A stretch of DNA of 64,000 nucleotides, from assembly GCA_017745075.1 (NCBI GenBank), contig JAGIAD010000003.1, positions 124,001-188,000 on the forward strand, read 5' to 3'. The stretch comes from Sphingobacteriaceae bacterium. GTDB taxonomy: Bacteria > Bacteroidota > Bacteroidia > Sphingobacteriales > Sphingobacteriaceae. The notes under the pieces were generated by a model. The model had not been told where the DNA came from, searched no databases, and saw only the letters and a program-made list of their open reading frames with translations. The position numbers and the translations under genes were made by a program. This document shows positions 1-8,697 of the stretch, piece by piece (position 1 is the first letter of the stretch; each line of letters begins with the position of its first letter).

Positions 1-1
1 T

Positions 2-1030
2 GGATTTAATAAAAAAATCAAATGGGATATCGACCTCCTTGATGGATATTCATATAAGTTTTTTAGAAACCATTCGCCTATGGCGTCCATCCATAGAGGC
101 TTTTTTGGATTAATAAATCTAGGTGTAATAAGGGCACTTTACAAAGAGCCCAAGAGCTTGATTGTAGTTCATGGCTGGGGCTATTTTACTCATGTTCTTA
201 CCTTAATTTTTGCTAGGTTGTTTGGGCATAAAGTTGCCTTAAGAGCAGAAACGCCCAATATACAAGAAGACATGAAACCTAGGTTTCCTACCCTTCTCAA
301 ACACTTCTATTTGCGTTTTCTATTTCTATTTGTCAGAACGTTTTTATACATCGGTCAAGAGAATAAAAAATTCTATTTACGGCTGGGCCAAAAACGAAAG
401 AAACTCATATTTGCACCCTACTGTGTCGATAATGCCAGATTTCAGCAAGAAGCGAGTTTGTTGTCTAAAAATGAGGCCAAAACACTGTTAAACATTGCTC
501 CAGATAATTTTACCCTGCTTTTTTGCGGAAAATATATCTACAAAAAAAGACCCCTTGATCTAATTAAAGCTTTTAAATTAGCAGACCTCGCAAACGCTAG
601 TTTGCTCATGCTAGGAGAAGGAGAGCTGAGAGATGAAATGGAAACCTACGTCCGTGTAAATCAACTACAAGAACGAGTGACATTAACTGGTTTTATTAAT
701 CAATCTGATCTCTACAAATACTACCGTGCAGCCGACGTATTTGTGATGTGTTCAGATTTGGGAGAAACTTGGGGACTTTCTGTAAACGAAGCTATGAATT
801 TCGGGCTGCCGTTAATCGTATCTGATGTGACAGGTTGTTCGTCTGATCTTGTCAAATCAAATGGCTATATTTATCCTGTGGGTGATATTAACAAGCTTGC
901 TGCCTATATTCTAAATATAGGGATGAGCAGTATAGACCAAAGAACAAAAATGTCTGAAGAATCTTTGCGAATTATAAAAAAATATAGTTTTGAAGTTATT
1001 ATTAATAATCACAAGACTATAATCGATTAA
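2..1030 (+). CDS. Glycosyltransferase family 4, 5' end cut by window edge
   Basis: The reading frame is open from base 2, and the codons before the first ATG (position 80) read WDIDLLDGYSYKF, a stretch typical of the N-terminal half of GT4 enzymes. The true start therefore lies left of the window and the ATG at 80 is internal. The C-terminal half has the nucleotide-sugar-binding GT-B features: a CGKYIYKKRP stretch, GEGELRDE, and the E-x7-E region EAMNFGLPLIVSD. The likely role is transfer of a sugar onto a lipid-linked exopolysaccharide or O-antigen precursor at the cytoplasmic membrane. It is followed after 76 bases by a Wzy-like membrane protein and belongs to the same plus-strand exopolysaccharide cluster. 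The sugar and acceptor cannot be told from the sequence. Confidence 0.85.
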   Translation, partial: GFNKKIKWDIDLLDGYSYKFFRNHSPMASIHRGFFGLINLGVIRALYKEPKSLIVVHGWGYFTHVLTLIFARLFGHKVALRAETPNIQEDMKPRFPTLLKHFYLRFLFLFVRTFLYIGQENKKFYLRLGQKRKKLIFAPYCVDNARFQQEASLLSKNEAKTLLNIAPDNFTLLFCGKYIYKKRPLDLIKAFKLADLANASLLMLGEGELRDEMETYVRVNQLQERVTLTGFINQSDLYKYYRAADVFVMCSDLGETWGLSVNEAMNFGLPLIVSDVTGCSSDLVKSNGYIYPVGDINKLAAYILNIGMSSIDQRTKMSEESLRIIKKYSFEVIINNHKTIID

Positions 1031-1106
1031 AATATACTGACAAACTTTACAGGTCTGAAAATAAATATCAACAATTCTATTAAAAAAGCCTATTCTAAGA
1101 TATTTA

Positions 1107-2516
1107 ATGCATAATAAACCAACAAAACTTATCTTAACACTATACCTTCCTGTATTAATTTCTTATGTATTAATCAATAGTCCGATCATATCCTATTTTA
1201 TAGCCTGGTTTGGTTCGCTTTTTATATTTTATACCACCATATTATCACCCGCTGCAATTATCAATCAAGATTCGCCTGTTCATAAACAAATTATGCGGCC
1301 AATTTTCCTTACTCAACTCATTTTTGCAGGTTTTATGTGTACCACCTCTGTATTTTATTTTATGGATCACTTGGGATACCGCTATTTAACCGAGGTAAAT
1401 TATGGTGCACAGTTTAAAGAAAGTGAACAAACAGCTCTGATAGCCAGCTGCCAACGCATGAGTTTGTTGGCGCACGCAGCATTAGTAACCGGTATACTTT
1501 TGGTTCAAAAAAATCACATTAAAATTAAAAGCATTAAAACTTTTGATAATGACGATTTTTTGATCTGGCTGAGTATCATCGTGTTTGGAATTGGTTCTAT
1601 CTGTCAGCGTTTCTCAGCCTTGAATCAGATCGCCCTACCACTAACCTTAGTCGGTATATCATGCGCAGCTGTGTTATTTGTTAAAGGATTTAATACCAAA
1701 AACATTAAATATCTGAGTATAGGGGCTACGATTTTTACAATAAACTTCATACACGCCTCATTATCAGGATACAAAGAGCCGATCATTACTAATGTAATTA
1801 TTCTCGGTTGTGTATTTTTTCCTTATTTCAAAAAAATAATACTCTATTTAGCTATTCCAATTGCCTATGTACTCCTTTATTTTTTGCCTACCTACAATAA
1901 TACCGTTCGACAAAGCTGGAGCGGAGAAGTAAGTGCAGAGGAAGCACAAGATCAGGCTTTCGAAAATTTAAATTCGAAAAACGAAGAACAGATTGAAGAA
2001 ACAAACTGGGGGTTTATGACGAAACGCCTGAGCGAAATAGAAATGTTTACCCAATTTGTAGATTATGTACCTAGTCACCACCCTTATTACGATTGGGAAA
2101 TTATAGAAAATTCTTTAGAAGGACTAATTCCGAGGGCCTTTTGGCCAGGAAAGCCCAATATGGAAACAATTTCGATGCAACGGGTGTATGATGCTGGGGT
2201 TGCGAATAAAATGTCGGCTGTTTCTGCTAAAACACGTCCGATTGTGGATGCTTATTTAAGCTTTGGCATTATTGGAATTTTCTTTTTTATGTTACTCTAT
2301 GGTATGTTGGTACAACACCTTTCAGATAAAGCTGAAGAAATATTCGGAGGTTATGAGCTTGGCTGCGTCATTATGTTCAACAGTATTTTTCAGGGGCTTT
2401 GGAGAGGGAATAACTTCGAATTTATGTTCAATAATATTTTTTGGGGTTATATAATTATGTGGTTTCTGTATGCTTTACTCAGAACAATAAAGGTTTTAAA
2501 GCCTGTGTTTGATTAA
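1107..2516 (+). CDS. Wzy-like polysaccharide polymerase (exosortase-cluster type)
   Basis: This 469-residue integral membrane protein has about ten to twelve hydrophobic segments and a long hydrophilic loop around residues 265-375 containing a PSHHPYYDWE stretch and IPRAFWPGKP. That topology (many membrane spans and one large periplasmic loop) is usual for O-antigen and exopolysaccharide polymerases, and the IPRxxWPxKP loop is typical of Bacteroidota members. It should join repeat units in the periplasm. The glycosyltransferases and exosortase downstream match my recollection of a conserved set of an 'exosortase Y-associated Wzy-like protein', a GT4 and the exosortase. Sequence identity among Wzy proteins is very low, so the functional call rests on topology and context. 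Confidence 0.65.
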   Translation: MHNKPTKLILTLYLPVLISYVLINSPIISYFIAWFGSLFIFYTTILSPAAIINQDSPVHKQIMRPIFLTQLIFAGFMCTTSVFYFMDHLGYRYLTEVNYGAQFKESEQTALIASCQRMSLLAHAALVTGILLVQKNHIKIKSIKTFDNDDFLIWLSIIVFGIGSICQRFSALNQIALPLTLVGISCAAVLFVKGFNTKNIKYLSIGATIFTINFIHASLSGYKEPIITNVIILGCVFFPYFKKIILYLAIPIAYVLLYFLPTYNNTVRQSWSGEVSAEEAQDQAFENLNSKNEEQIEETNWGFMTKRLSEIEMFTQFVDYVPSHHPYYDWEIIENSLEGLIPRAFWPGKPNMETISMQRVYDAGVANKMSAVSAKTRPIVDAYLSFGIIGIFFFMLLYGMLVQHLSDKAEEIFGGYELGCVIMFNSIFQGLWRGNNFEFMFNNIFWGYIIMWFLYALLRTIKVLKPVFD

Positions 2517-2557
2517 AGCGTTTAGCTGTTTAGAGGGTTAGTGTTTCAGATAAAAAA

Positions 2558-3805
2558 TTGAAAATCATTCACATTACAGCTTCTTATAAGCCAGCCTACA
2601 TTTATGGTGGTCCAATACAGAGTGTTGGGAAGCTTTGTGAAACATTGGTAGGGTTAACGGTTAGCGTTGAAGGGTTAGGGATTCAGGATATACAGGTATT
2701 AACAACTACGGCAAATGGACAAAACGAACTGGAGGTAACTACAAACAAGCCCATTTCAATTGATGGTGTATCCGTTACTTATTATAAACGTTTAACTAAA
2801 GATCACAGTCATTTTTCGCCGGGATTATTGTGGGGATTAAGAAAAGAGATCCTTCATTGCACTCAGGATGACAAACCGGGTGCTCAGGGTGGCAATAAGA
2901 TCGAAACGCCTAAACTCATTATTCACATACACGCCTGGTGGAATTTAGTTTCGTTGCTCAGCTGTTTTATTGCAAAATGGTACAAGATTCCGGTGGTTTT
3001 GTCTCCACGGGGAATGCTTACCGCCTACTCACTTGGCAACCGGAATTCATTCTCAAAAAGGATCATCCATAAACTGATGGGGAAACAGTTATTAAATTAC
3101 TGCCATTTCCACGCCACCAGCGAACAGGAGAAAACAGATATTCTGAAGATTGTAAAGCCAAAAAGTATCAGGGTGATTCCGAATTTGGTTAGCCTACCTC
3201 TTATAGAAGAAAAATACGAAACTTTAGGAGCTTCGGGCATAAAACAAGAAACAAAAAGCGGGGATCAGCACGATTCTTTTAAACTTATTTTTCTTTCGCG
3301 CATCGAAGAAAAGAAAGGGCTTGAGCTTTTATTTAATGCATTGGCTACAATCGATATTTCCTGGAGGCTAACGATTGCCGGTTCTGGAGAAAAGCAATAT
3401 GTACAGAGCCTTAAACTTTTGGCCAGGGAACTACAGCTAAGCGATAAAATTTATTGGATTGGACAAGTTAGTAATGAAAATAAGTATTCCCTAATGGCCG
3501 CGCACGATCTGCTCGTACTTACCTCTTATAACGAAAACTTTGCCAATGTGGTTATAGAAAGCCTGAGTGTTGGCACCCCGGTATTGATTGGCGAGCAAGT
3601 TGGCCTATCGGATTATGTTAAGAGCAAGGCATTTGGCTGGATTACAGGTCTGGAAACAGCAACCATAAAAAAGAATATTATAGAGGCTTACCAAAGTCAG
3701 GAAAAAAGACGAAATATCCGTAACATTACCCCTTTAACTGTCCGAAGGGATTTTAGTGATGATGCATTAGCTAAAGAATACCTCGAATATTATAAAACGA
3801 TATAA
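2558..3805 (+). CDS. Glycosyltransferase family 4 (exosortase Y-associated type)
   Basis: The protein has 415 residues and starts at a TTG, with no in-frame ATG nearby; the N-terminus MKIIHITASYKPAYIYGGPI is the usual opening of this GT4 group. The C-terminal GT-B half carries FLSRIEEKKGLELL, AGSGEK and the E-x7-E region ESLSVGTPVLIGE. It should add a sugar during exopolysaccharide precursor assembly. Three stretches look like in-frame insertions compared with the expected fold: about residues 31-43, 101-118 and 222-240. The middle one is encoded by DNA containing CTCAGGATGACA (2862-2873), a word that also occurs inverted in intergenic repeat DNA at 23835-23846. The gene lies 41 bases after the Wzy-like gene and 36 before the GT2 gene, so one operon is likely. 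Confidence 0.85.
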   Translation: MKIIHITASYKPAYIYGGPIQSVGKLCETLVGLTVSVEGLGIQDIQVLTTTANGQNELEVTTNKPISIDGVSVTYYKRLTKDHSHFSPGLLWGLRKEILHCTQDDKPGAQGGNKIETPKLIIHIHAWWNLVSLLSCFIAKWYKIPVVLSPRGMLTAYSLGNRNSFSKRIIHKLMGKQLLNYCHFHATSEQEKTDILKIVKPKSIRVIPNLVSLPLIEEKYETLGASGIKQETKSGDQHDSFKLIFLSRIEEKKGLELLFNALATIDISWRLTIAGSGEKQYVQSLKLLARELQLSDKIYWIGQVSNENKYSLMAAHDLLVLTSYNENFANVVIESLSVGTPVLIGEQVGLSDYVKSKAFGWITGLETATIKKNIIEAYQSQEKRRNIRNITPLTVRRDFSDDALAKEYLEYYKTI

Positions 3806-3841
3806 GCTATAGTTCAATTACCGGTTGAACTATCCAATGGC

Positions 3842-4702
3842 ATGAACAAAAATTTCAGTTTCGTTATACTTACCTTTAATGAAGAAATTCATTTGCCAAG
3901 GTTGCTGGAATCCATCAAAAACCTGAATGCCAAAACTTATATTTTAGATAGTGGCAGCACCGATAAAACCCTTGAAATCGCTACTGATTATGGTGCAGAA
4001 GTGCTGCAGAACCCTTTCGAAAATCACCCCAGGCAGTGGGATCATGCTTTAAAAAACTTTCAGATCGCCACACCATGGACAATCGGCCTTGATGCCGACC
4101 AAATTGTTACCCCTGAGCTTTTTGAAATGCTTGCTAATTTTAATGACGATGAACATCGTAATATTAACGGCATTTATTTTAACCGGAAAAATTTCTTTCA
4201 GGGGAAATGGATCCGGTTTGGTACCTTCTACCCTTTTTATCTTTTAAAGATGTTCAGAACCGGTATTGGTTTTTCGGATTTGAACGAAAATATGGATCAC
4301 CGTTTTATCGTTCCCGGGAAAACCAAAATATGGAAAAAAGGCTGGCTATTGGAAGAAAACCTGAAAGAAAACGATATTGCTTTTTGGAAAAGCAAACACG
4401 AGCGCTACAGCGATCTGATTGCCGAGGAAGAAATAGAAAGGATGCAAAAATTAAGGGTTCAGCGTATTAAACCCAACTTACTGGGCAGCCCTGATGAAAA
4501 ACGTGCCTGGTTAAAACGCCTATGGTGGAAACTCCCCCTTGGTTTTCGGCCCTATCTATACTTTAGTTACCGAATGTTTTTTAAACTGGGTATATTTGAA
4601 GGCGCTACAGGCATCAAATTCCATTATCTGCAGAGTTTTTGGTTCAGACAGCTGGTAGATAAAAAGATTAAAATTTTGCTGAAACAAGCAGATAAAATAT
4701 AA
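3842..4702 (+). CDS. Glycosyltransferase family 2
   Basis: This is a 286-residue GT-A fold glycosyltransferase. The N-terminus SFVILTFNEEIHLPRLLES is the nucleotide-binding strand, followed by DSGSTDKT and a DAD metal-binding motif at about residue 82 (IGLDADQIV). The C-terminal half, with EENLKENDIAFWKSKHERY, resembles the lipopolysaccharide-core glucosyltransferase branch (WaaE/KdtX-like). No membrane segments are obvious apart from a weak hydrophobic patch, so it should act on the inner face of the cytoplasmic membrane. It sits between the GT4 gene and the exosortase gene, with only 13 bases to the latter, which suggests cotranscription. The donor and acceptor sugars are unknown. Confidence 0.85.
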   Translation: MNKNFSFVILTFNEEIHLPRLLESIKNLNAKTYILDSGSTDKTLEIATDYGAEVLQNPFENHPRQWDHALKNFQIATPWTIGLDADQIVTPELFEMLANFNDDEHRNINGIYFNRKNFFQGKWIRFGTFYPFYLLKMFRTGIGFSDLNENMDHRFIVPGKTKIWKKGWLLEENLKENDIAFWKSKHERYSDLIAEEEIERMQKLRVQRIKPNLLGSPDEKRAWLKRLWWKLPLGFRPYLYFSYRMFFKLGIFEGATGIKFHYLQSFWFRQLVDKKIKILLKQADKI

Positions 4703-4715
4703 ACTGCCGATAAAT

Positions 4716-5300
4716 ATGACTCCAGAAGAAGCTAAAAAACAGGCCAATAAAAAGGCTATCAAATTTGTAATTGCATTGTTTTTACTTTACATCCTGTTCA
4801 GTCAGGGTAACCTGTTTATGAATAGCGTAATGACCCCGGGATCTACCTATTACAATGCTTATATTTCAACACATTTTAATTACATACAAGGTTTAAAATC
4901 GGCCCTGATTGTACCTGCTGTGTGGATCATTAAACTCTTTGGCTTTTACGCCATTTACAACGACATGGATGTGATGGTGGTTGCAGGCCCGTATTTAAGG
5001 GTAAATTACTCCTGCCTCGGACTAGGGGTTATGAGTTTTTTGGCTGCATTTGTACTTGCTTTTCCTGCTTCATGGAAATCGACCTTTAAAATGCTTGTGA
5101 TGGGCATTATTGCGATTTACATTTTAAATATTCTCCGCATAGCTGGTCTGGGCGTACTTCTTGGTGTTTTTAAATCGCAGCGGCATAATTTCACCTACCA
5201 TCACGAAGTTTTTAATGTTATTGTGTATGTCTGCGTGTTTACTATGTTATACTTCTGGATTAAAAATAACAGTAAACAAACCGTAAATAGTAAAGCTTAG
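4716..5300 (+). CDS. Exosortase family membrane transpeptidase (XrtY-like)
   Basis: The 194-residue protein has about five or six membrane helices. The exosortase/archaeosortase catalytic residues are visible: Cys100 in NYSCLGLG, Arg141 in NILRIAGL and His162 or His163 in YHHEVFN. Exosortases cleave C-terminal sorting tails (tripartite motif, membrane helix, basic end) of exported proteins and are normally encoded in exopolysaccharide clusters, as here. The neighbours fit the Bacteroidota type I know as exosortase Y. No protein in this window has a clear exosortase-type tail, so the substrate must lie elsewhere or use an unrecognised motif. The stop codon is 3 bases before the TTG start of the acetyltransferase gene, so the two are probably translated from one transcript. 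Confidence 0.85.
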   Translation: MTPEEAKKQANKKAIKFVIALFLLYILFSQGNLFMNSVMTPGSTYYNAYISTHFNYIQGLKSALIVPAVWIIKLFGFYAIYNDMDVMVVAGPYLRVNYSCLGLGVMSFLAAFVLAFPASWKSTFKMLVMGIIAIYILNILRIAGLGVLLGVFKSQRHNFTYHHEVFNVIVYVCVFTMLYFWIKNNSKQTVNSKA

Positions 5301-5303
5301 ATT

Positions 5304-5858
5304 TTGTTAAAAACCAGGCTCCATAAAAATTTTGATACCGGCGATTTTAAGGTTGGAGCAAACACCTTAAAGCAATTGCTGTGGTATTTTACAGATATTT
5401 TGTTTTTTAAAAGCCGTGTGATGCCCTTTAGTTCGGTTTTGATAGCCCTGTTAAGGTTGTTTGGTGCCAAAATAGGCAAAGAAGTACGCATCAAACCGGG
5501 TATTCATATTAAATATCCCTGGAAACTGGAGATTGGCAATTATAGCTGGCTTGCCGATTGTTATATCGAAAATCTAGCGCATGTTACTATCGGCGAAAAT
5601 TGTTGTATATCACAACAGGCTGTGCTTATTACCGGCAATCACAACTTTAGCAGTACAAATTTTGATTTAATGGTGGCACCGATCTTTTTAGAAGAAGGAG
5701 CCTGGATTGGAGCCGCAGCGAAGGTTTGCCCGGGTGTAACATTGCATAGCCATGCAGTTTTAACAGTAGGCAGTGTGGCTACCAAAAGCTTAATGGCCTA
5801 TGCCATTTACCAGGGCAATCCCGCAGTAAAGATTAAAGATCGTGTAATGAAATCTTAA
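5304..5858 (+). CDS. WcaF-like hexapeptide-repeat O-acetyltransferase
   Basis: The protein has 184 residues and begins at a TTG three bases after the exosortase stop. From about residue 60 it shows left-handed beta-helix hexapeptide turns (IGKEVRIKPGIHI, IGENCCISQQAVLITG) and the catalytic-site His in GNHNFSS, then IGAAAKVCPGVTL. This matches the WcaF branch of acetyltransferases, which O-acetylate sugars of colanic-acid-like exopolysaccharide with acetyl-CoA in the cytoplasm. It ends the operon: a strong hairpin with a T-run follows 26 bases after the stop codon. Its position suggests it decorates the polymer made by the upstream glycosyltransferases. Confidence 0.85.
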   Translation: MLKTRLHKNFDTGDFKVGANTLKQLLWYFTDILFFKSRVMPFSSVLIALLRLFGAKIGKEVRIKPGIHIKYPWKLEIGNYSWLADCYIENLAHVTIGENCCISQQAVLITGNHNFSSTNFDLMVAPIFLEEGAWIGAAAKVCPGVTLHSHAVLTVGSVATKSLMAYAIYQGNPAVKIKDRVMKS

Positions 5859-5883
5859 TACAACATCCAGACTAAAAATATAA

Positions 5884-5916
5884 AAACGGATTGCCAGGTT
5901 GCAATCCGTTTTTTTT
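5884..5916 (+). terminator. Rho-independent terminator of the exopolysaccharide operon
   Basis: An 11-bp perfect stem (5884-5894 with 5901-5911, core ACGGATTGC) with a 6-base loop runs into a T-run. It lies just after the acetyltransferase stop. Confidence 0.85.
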
Positions 5917-6057
5917 GAATAGCAATTTCAACACTTGTTGACAAATATCAACTGCTTAAGACTTCTTTGACAATCAGAATTACCTTATTTAAAAAAATAT
6001 CTAGACATTTGTAGTGTCTGTCGCCCTAAACTTAGTTAAGTGATAAATTTTAAATTA

Positions 6058-6453
6058 ATGAAGAATAAGTATTCCTTATCTTCTAATCTTATTTTAATTA
6101 CTTTTTTAATCGGAATCGTAAATCTGTTTTTCTACGATTATAAGAGTACGCAAGAACTGGTTATTTTTATAGCTATCCTGATTACGCGTTATCTTCTTTT
6201 TATCCTCATTAAGCGCAGGTTCGAATGGAGTAAATACTTGTTAATCCTAATCATTATAAGAAGTGTATACCGCCTTTGTGTGGTAGTGGGCGATGGAGAT
6301 ATTCACCCGGTAACGAAGATAAACCTCTCTTTACAGGCACTTATTTCCATCCTGGCCTTTGCCATCCTGTATATTTTTCCAAAAATGAAGGAGTGGATAA
6401 ACGATAGAAGAAAATATCTTTCTGCAACCGCTGTATCTAATTCCCGGCATTAG
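6058..6453 (+). CDS. Small four-helix membrane protein, unknown function
   Basis: The protein has 131 residues from the ATG at 6058 (MKNKYSLSS); a GTG 18 bases upstream is a less likely start. Four hydrophobic stretches are visible (about 10-27, 35-52, 60-76 and 92-110), with positively charged loops (RRRFEW-like) and a short hydrophilic tail. I do not recognise a family. It follows the exopolysaccharide terminator by about 140 bases and is separated from dipeptidase E by another 170, so it is probably a separate transcript. A role next to the exosortase cluster is possible but nothing in the sequence proves it. Confidence 0.55.
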   Translation: MKNKYSLSSNLILITFLIGIVNLFFYDYKSTQELVIFIAILITRYLLFILIKRRFEWSKYLLILIIIRSVYRLCVVVGDGDIHPVTKINLSLQALISILAFAILYIFPKMKEWINDRRKYLSATAVSNSRH

Positions 6454-6623
6454 TTTTTATTGCATTTTTAACAACTCCAGCGTCCTTAGCAAAAACCTAC
6501 CAGGCTCAAATATCTATTGTGTTATCTAATTGTAAGATTAAAACCTGGCCGATTTGTGGTTATTGGATCAAAGGACTGTTATTTCAACGAAAAAGCCTAT
6601 AATTGCCTATAAAGCAAAACAAA

Positions 6624-7319
6624 ATGAATGTCATCCTCGCTTCTACCTCCACACTGTTTGGCGGCAATTACCTGGAATACCTAAAAGATGAGCTGATTAC
6701 GCTCTTTTCCGGGATAGATGAAATCATATTTATTCCCTTTGCCAGGCCAGGAGGTATTTCGCATGAAGAATATACTTCAAAAGCTAAAGATTTTTTCTCT
6801 CACCTCAACATCAATGTAAAGGGTCTACATGAATTTGCCGATCCTATTGAAGCTGTGCATGCAGCTAAGGGCTTTTTCACGGGTGGAGGCAATACTTTTT
6901 TATTGGTAAAGCGATTGCACGAACTTGGATTGATGGGCGTTCTGAGCGAAAATATCAAAAAGGGTAAACCTTATTTGGGCTGTAGCGCCGGAAGCAACAT
7001 TGGTGGCATGAACATGAAAACTACCAATGACATGCCTATTGTATATCCTTCCTCTTTTGAGTGCATGGGCCTGGTTCCCTTTAACCTTAATCCCCATTAT
7101 CTTGACCCAAACCCTGAGTTAAAACACAATGGCGAAACAAGGGAAACGAGGATCATGGAATTTCTAACACAAAACAATACAAAGGTAATAGGCTTGCGTG
7201 AAGGCAATTGGATCAGGATATTAAATAATAAAATCACTACGGAGGGCAGTGAGTCCACCAGGATTTTTGAAGCAGGCAAAGCTCCATATGAGTGCCCTCC
7301 AGGAAGTTCATTGTTGTAA
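6624..7319 (+). CDS. pepE: Dipeptidase E (alpha-aspartyl dipeptidase)
   Basis: The protein has 231 residues from ATG 6624; a TTG 21 bases upstream is in frame, but the ATG start matches the length of Escherichia coli PepE. The family landmarks are all present: VGGGNTF-like FTGGGNTFLLVKRL, the nucleophile Ser121 in GCSAGSN (the elbow of peptidase family S51), TTNDMPIV, NPHYLDP, GETRETRI and GLREGNW. PepE hydrolyses dipeptides with N-terminal aspartate in the cytoplasm, supplying amino acids from peptide breakdown. It is a single plus-strand gene that converges on the MFS gene, with a shared hairpin between them. Confidence 0.93.
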   Translation: MNVILASTSTLFGGNYLEYLKDELITLFSGIDEIIFIPFARPGGISHEEYTSKAKDFFSHLNINVKGLHEFADPIEAVHAAKGFFTGGGNTFLLVKRLHELGLMGVLSENIKKGKPYLGCSAGSNIGGMNMKTTNDMPIVYPSSFECMGLVPFNLNPHYLDPNPELKHNGETRETRIMEFLTQNNTKVIGLREGNWIRILNNKITTEGSESTRIFEAGKAPYECPPGSSLL

Positions 7320-7364
7320 TTAGCGCCTGAATAACGTGGCAATGAGTAAGGAAATAAAACCCTA

Positions 7365-7407
7365 AATACCTACAAATGATGATCAATTCGCATCACTTGT
7401 AGGTATT
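7365..7407. terminator. Hairpin between convergent genes, candidate two-way terminator
   Basis: An 11-bp perfect stem (7365-7375 with 7397-7407) with a loop that can pair further (TGATG with CATCA) lies between the stops of pepE and the MFS gene. Reading leftwards it is followed by a T-rich stretch, so it is the better terminator for the MFS gene. Confidence 0.55.
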
Positions 7408-7425
7408 AAACAGAAATCTTATCTT

Positions 7426-8697
7426 TTATGAGGCTACGGCGGTACTCTTTTTCCGCGAACGCATGTATATCACCAATCCGCCAAAAGCCACAATTAATAT
7501 TACCGGGATAATCAGCGTAGCCTGCAAAATTTCAGGACCGGCCAGATTTTTGGCATTGGAAAGCGCCTGCGCAAATTCAGAGTTCTCAGGAGCCTTTAAA
7601 TAAGCATCAAACGAGGCACCGGCAGGTAAATGTTTAACAATCAGGCTGTCGTAAAAACTACCCATAAACATGGTATAAATAGAAACAGCAAACATCCCGG
7701 CACCTCCCATTAAGTTTAAGCCAAGTGCCCCCGATTTAGGAACATTTTCGGCTACAAAACCAATCATGGTTGGCCAGAAATAACAAACACCAATACCAAA
7801 AACGATTGCGGCAAAGAAAACGGAATTACCGGTAAAGGTACTCAGCATATAAAGTCCGGCGGCAGCAAATATTGCCGATAAGAGCAGTACACCCTGAGGA
7901 GCCAGGCGATGCACCACGGGCTCTGCAAAACCCCGGCCGATGACCATGATCCCCGTTGTAAGGGTCAGCAGTAAAATGGCATTATCCGTTACATTTTTAA
8001 GCAGTAAACCGATCCATTGACCGGTAAATAACTCGGTAATGGCCGTACCGAACATACAGATAAACATAAATATAAACAAAGGAGAAAATACTGCTTTATA
8101 CATATCTGAACTCGAATAACCAGATGATACCCTTTCGGTAACCGGAAAATCCAATCTTGAAAACAGGTATCCGTAAATCAAGGTAGGAATAATCATCATA
8201 GCTACCTGCACTTTCCAGCCAAGTCCAAGCTGAACAAACAGGGTAACCAGTAAGGTACCGATTACAATGCCTCCGGGAAACCATAGGTGAAAATGATTTA
8301 ATTTGGTCGTTTTATTCTCGGGATATAAAGCGGCTACCAATGGATTACAGGCAGCCTCTACAGTACCGTTGGCAATGCCGATCAGCAGGGTAGATAAAAA
8401 CAGGCTCCAGTAGCCCTGGGCAAAAACGGTAAGGATAATTCCGGCGAGGTGAAAAACAAAAGCCATGATCAGCAAACGTTTCATACCGATTATATCAACC
8501 ACAAATCCCCCGACCACAATGGCCAGTGGAAAGCCCCAGAAAGCAGCGGCTGTTATGGTGCCTAATTGGGCAGTACTTAGTTGAAAATCGATACCGAGCT
8601 GGTTCATTATCCCGGCACGAATGCCGAAGGAAAGAGAGGTGACTAATAATGCCAGGCAGCTTGCCCAAAATAGTTTTGTGGTTTGAATGTTAAGCAT
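7426..8697 (-). CDS. MFS transporter, FHS sugar:proton symporter type
   Basis: The 423-residue protein has twelve predicted membrane helices. The early part NHFHLWFPGGIVIG matches the N-x-FHxxFxxGxxxG signature of the fucose/glucose/galactose (FHS) group of the major facilitator superfamily, and the C-terminal half has GRGFAEPVVHRLAP and GVCYFWPTMIGFVAENVP. It should import a monosaccharide with protons across the inner membrane. It is transcribed alone on the minus strand; the 415-base upstream gap carries an inverted repeat that may be an operator. It is 3.6 kb from the polysaccharide-utilisation locus and could take up a sugar released there, but no direct link is visible. Confidence 0.8.
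   Translation of the reverse strand: MLNIQTTKLFWASCLALLVTSLSFGIRAGIMNQLGIDFQLSTAQLGTITAAAFWGFPLAIVVGGFVVDIIGMKRLLIMAFVFHLAGIILTVFAQGYWSLFLSTLLIGIANGTVEAACNPLVAALYPENKTTKLNHFHLWFPGGIVIGTLLVTLFVQLGLGWKVQVAMMIIPTLIYGYLFSRLDFPVTERVSSGYSSSDMYKAVFSPLFIFMFICMFGTAITELFTGQWIGLLLKNVTDNAILLLTLTTGIMVIGRGFAEPVVHRLAPQGVLLLSAIFAAAGLYMLSTFTGNSVFFAAIVFGIGVCYFWPTMIGFVAENVPKSGALGLNLMGGAGMFAVSIYTMFMGSFYDSLIVKHLPAGASFDAYLKAPENSEFAQALSNAKNLAGPEILQATLIIPVILIVAFGGLVIYMRSRKKSTAVAS

Noticed and set aside
80..1030. Glycosyltransferase starting at ATG 80
   Set aside because: Codons upstream to base 2 continue the conserved GT4 sequence, so the gene is truncated by the window edge rather than starting at 80.
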